From positions 1-64,000 of the forward strand of contig JAGGAC010000021.1 of NCBI GenBank assembly GCA_017889635.1: DNA of 64,000 bases, in the 5' to 3' direction. The notes under the pieces were generated by a model. It was not told the DNA's origin and searched no databases. It was given only the letters and a program-made list of their open reading frames with translations. This stretch comes from Bacillota bacterium (lineage in GTDB: Bacteria > Bacillota > Negativicutes > Sporomusales > CTSoil-080). Position 1 is the stretch's first letter, and every line of letters begins with the position of its first letter. The position numbers were made by a program, and so were the translations under genes. Below are positions 62,647 to 64,000 of this stretch, one piece after another.

Positions 62647-63166
62647 ACCCATAAAGCTCAATTGCTTTTTGTCTTGCAATATCATTTAGTGAATCAGTAT
62701 TATGTACTTCTATTGAAATTTCTCTGCTAATAATTTCAAGACATGAATCATGGAAATAAAAGATATAATGCTTACCATCCATGAAGCGTGTTTTATCATG
62801 ATATTGATGAACACTATTGCCTTTTTCTAATTCAGCAAGCCAATCAGAGTTTTCCACCTCGTAAATTCTATATGGTAATAGTCCTAACCTATGATATCTA
62901 TGGCCAGCTATCACCTCATCATTCGGCCAACCATATTTCACCTGAGTATAATGACTAAATTGAACACAAGCGACTCCCCTATCATCATTATTATCCCTAA
63001 CATAAACAGAAGTGCCATCCCAGGTTGGAACAGGGCTATATAAATTAAATATAAGGATAACTTTGTGTTCATCAGATAAAATCACAGGACATGGAGCGCC
63101 ACTATCTATTTTTATACCTAAATCAAGTTCTTTTAAAATTTGATTTCTATTGGGAAACAATTCCAT
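62645..63166 (-). CDS. Conserved hypothetical protein
   Basis: 173 residues, ATG preceded by AAGAGGAGG. No named domain recognised. Conserved-looking blocks are TSVYVRDNNDDRGVACVQF near 52-70, GWPNDEVIAGHRYHRLGLLPY near 79-99, ENSDWLAELEKGNSVHQYHD near 104-123 and HYIFYFHDSCLEII near 132-145. The many His, Asp and Trp residues suggest an enzyme or metal-binding immunity-type protein. It is soluble, without signal peptide, and lies 25 bases after the M50 protease gene, so the two may be co-transcribed. Confidence 0.7.
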   Translation of the reverse strand: MELFPNRNQILKELDLGIKIDSGAPCPVILSDEHKVILIFNLYSPVPTWDGTSVYVRDNNDDRGVACVQFSHYTQVKYGWPNDEVIAGHRYHRLGLLPYRIYEVENSDWLAELEKGNSVHQYHDKTRFMDGKHYIFYFHDSCLEIISREISIEVHNTDSLNDIARQKAIELYG

Positions 63167-63191
63167 ATTGCCTCCTCTTATGGAAATTGAC

Positions 63192-64000
63192 CTATATACG
63201 CGGCCTCAATGCCTCAGCCGTAAGATGTGCTTCATAAGTTAATACCCCACTCAATATCATCAAAACAAGATAGGCAACACCTATTTTTAGGCGAAAAACA
63301 GTATCGATATCATAATACTCATCATTCCGCTGTTTCCAAAACCCCCATGCACGATGAACGGCGGCAAACAAAACCAAAATTAAGATCGGACTAAAACTAA
63401 ACCAGATGAGAACCCCAATCAGTGGAATACCTATAAACCAACTATAAGGAGAAACCGCCCCGGCAATTCGCCCACCATCAAGTGGCGATGCCGGAATCAG
63501 ATTAAAAATTGTAAGAAAATATCCCGTAAAAGCTAAAGAAAAAAGCAGCGGAGAATGTAGTACATAGGCAGCTAGATGAACACCAACTGCCGCGAGCAAC
63601 CCGAAAAGCGGACCGCCGTAAGCAATTATACTTTCCGTTGCCACATCTTTAGGCGATTCCTTGATGCCAATCAAAGCCCCTATGAAAGGAATAAAAACTG
63701 GAGCAGTTACCGGGATACCCTGTTGTTTGGCAGCAACTATATGTCCAAATTCGTGAACCGCAATCAGCAACACAAAACCAACAGCCCACCATATACCATA
63801 AATCCAGGCATATACAACAATCGTGGCTATCATAGATAATGTAGTAGCCCCGAACTTACTAAACTTGAAGATCAATAGTAATCCCTGAATAAAACTTAAA
63901 ACACTCTTCCACTTCGCTAAAGCAACCAAGGCAGCAAATGCCCCGCCCAATCCCATTCTCTTATACCAGGGCTGTCGTTGTGGTGTTTGGGGATTATCCA
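63192..64000 (-). CDS. Site-2 protease (M50) family membrane metalloprotease, 5' end outside window
   Basis: Zinc metalloprotease in the membrane. The HExxH motif is in LLIAVHEFGHIVAAK and the second ligand motif in FNLIPASPLDGGRI; about six hydrophobic segments are present. The frame stays open upstream of the ATG at 63956 to the window end (NPQTPQRQPWYKRMGLGG) and that ATG lacks a ribosome-binding site, so the true start probably lies beyond 64000. Such proteases cut membrane-bound anti-sigma factors or process signal peptides; the substrate is unknown. Confidence 0.85.
   Translation of the reverse strand, partial: DNPQTPQRQPWYKRMGLGGAFAALVALAKWKSVLSFIQGLLLIFKFSKFGATTLSMIATIVVYAWIYGIWWAVGFVLLIAVHEFGHIVAAKQQGIPVTAPVFIPFIGALIGIKESPKDVATESIIAYGGPLFGLLAAVGVHLAAYVLHSPLLFSLAFTGYFLTIFNLIPASPLDGGRIAGAVSPYSWFIGIPLIGVLIWFSFSPILILVLFAAVHRAWGFWKQRNDEYYDIDTVFRLKIGVAYLVLMILSGVLTYEAHLTAEALRPRI

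Noticed and set aside
1-64000. CRISPR arrays, tRNA or rRNA genes
   Set aside because: No regularly spaced repeats and no cloverleaf or rRNA-like segments were recognised on either strand.

Overview
The window looks like the chromosome of a spore-forming, outer-membrane-bearing member of the Negativicutes, most likely Sporomusaceae (Sporomusa/Pelosinus type). Three things point there. There is a complete spore-germination receptor operon (9563-13895). There is an SLH-domain porin of the OmpM type (39484-40791) and a PagL-like outer-membrane lipid A deacylase (8794-9357). Anaerobic metabolism is represented by a 2-oxoacid:ferredoxin oxidoreductase with butyrate kinase, FolD plus FchA, and selenium genes. 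Base composition is moderately AT-rich and Shine-Dalgarno sequences are strong. I saw no rRNA, tRNA, CRISPR array, insertion sequence or phage module. This assignment is inference; no database search was possible.

Layout. 1-5.7 kb: an Old Yellow Enzyme-type reductase (cut by the window edge), a MarR regulator, two MFS transporters and an amidohydrolase whose promoter is overlapped by twin AGTTGC/GCAACT palindromes. 5.9-8.7 kb: folD-fchA (one-carbon folate interconversion) convergent with a UroD-family methyltransferase-like gene. 8.8-15.2 kb: PagL-like protein, the gerAA-gerAC-small D-subunit-like-gerAB operon, and anmK. 15.2-26.8 kb: catabolic units each paired with a LysR regulator. They are an EthD-like protein with an MFS carrier, a broken flavoprotein with a ferredoxin and a DAPG/phloretin-hydrolase-like enzyme, and a secreted esterase. 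pdxK and a radical-SAM gene lie between them. 26.9-30.1 kb: selenium genes (selD, yedF, a DUF3343 Se/S-carrier-like gene, mnmH).

30.2-49.9 kb is the most interesting part. An aconitase, an isopropylmalate-dehydrogenase-like gene and LeuD/LeuC-like subunits lie behind a textbook sigma-54 promoter. They are divergent from a PrpR_N-type sigma-54 activator with an array of GTTGCA repeats between them. A second PrpR_N-type activator lies between a CaiB-type CoA-transferase plus HMG-CoA-lyase operon and an MFS transporter. Both of these targets are preceded by closely related sigma-54 promoter/enhancer modules, so the regulon can be read directly from the DNA. Two methyl-accepting chemotaxis proteins and the porin sit in the same stretch. 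This looks like sensing, uptake and breakdown of short-chain hydroxy- or oxo-di/tricarboxylic acids.

50-57 kb: secreted acetolactate decarboxylase, a small membrane protein, a frameshifted MATE pump under a MerR-type promoter with its MerR regulator, a macro-domain protein, a divergent arginine-deiminase-fold protein and a secreted Ntn-hydrolase. 57.1-62.5 kb: a branched-chain-type 2-oxoacid:ferredoxin oxidoreductase operon ending in butyrate kinase and a P-loop ATPase, divergent from a GntR regulator. 62.6-64 kb: a conserved hypothetical gene and an M50 protease cut by the window end.

The window holds an unusual number of lesions: a frameshifted flavoprotein, a frameshifted MATE pump, a MatC-type permease remnant, an IorA remnant, and an apparent in-frame deletion in the CoA-transferase.
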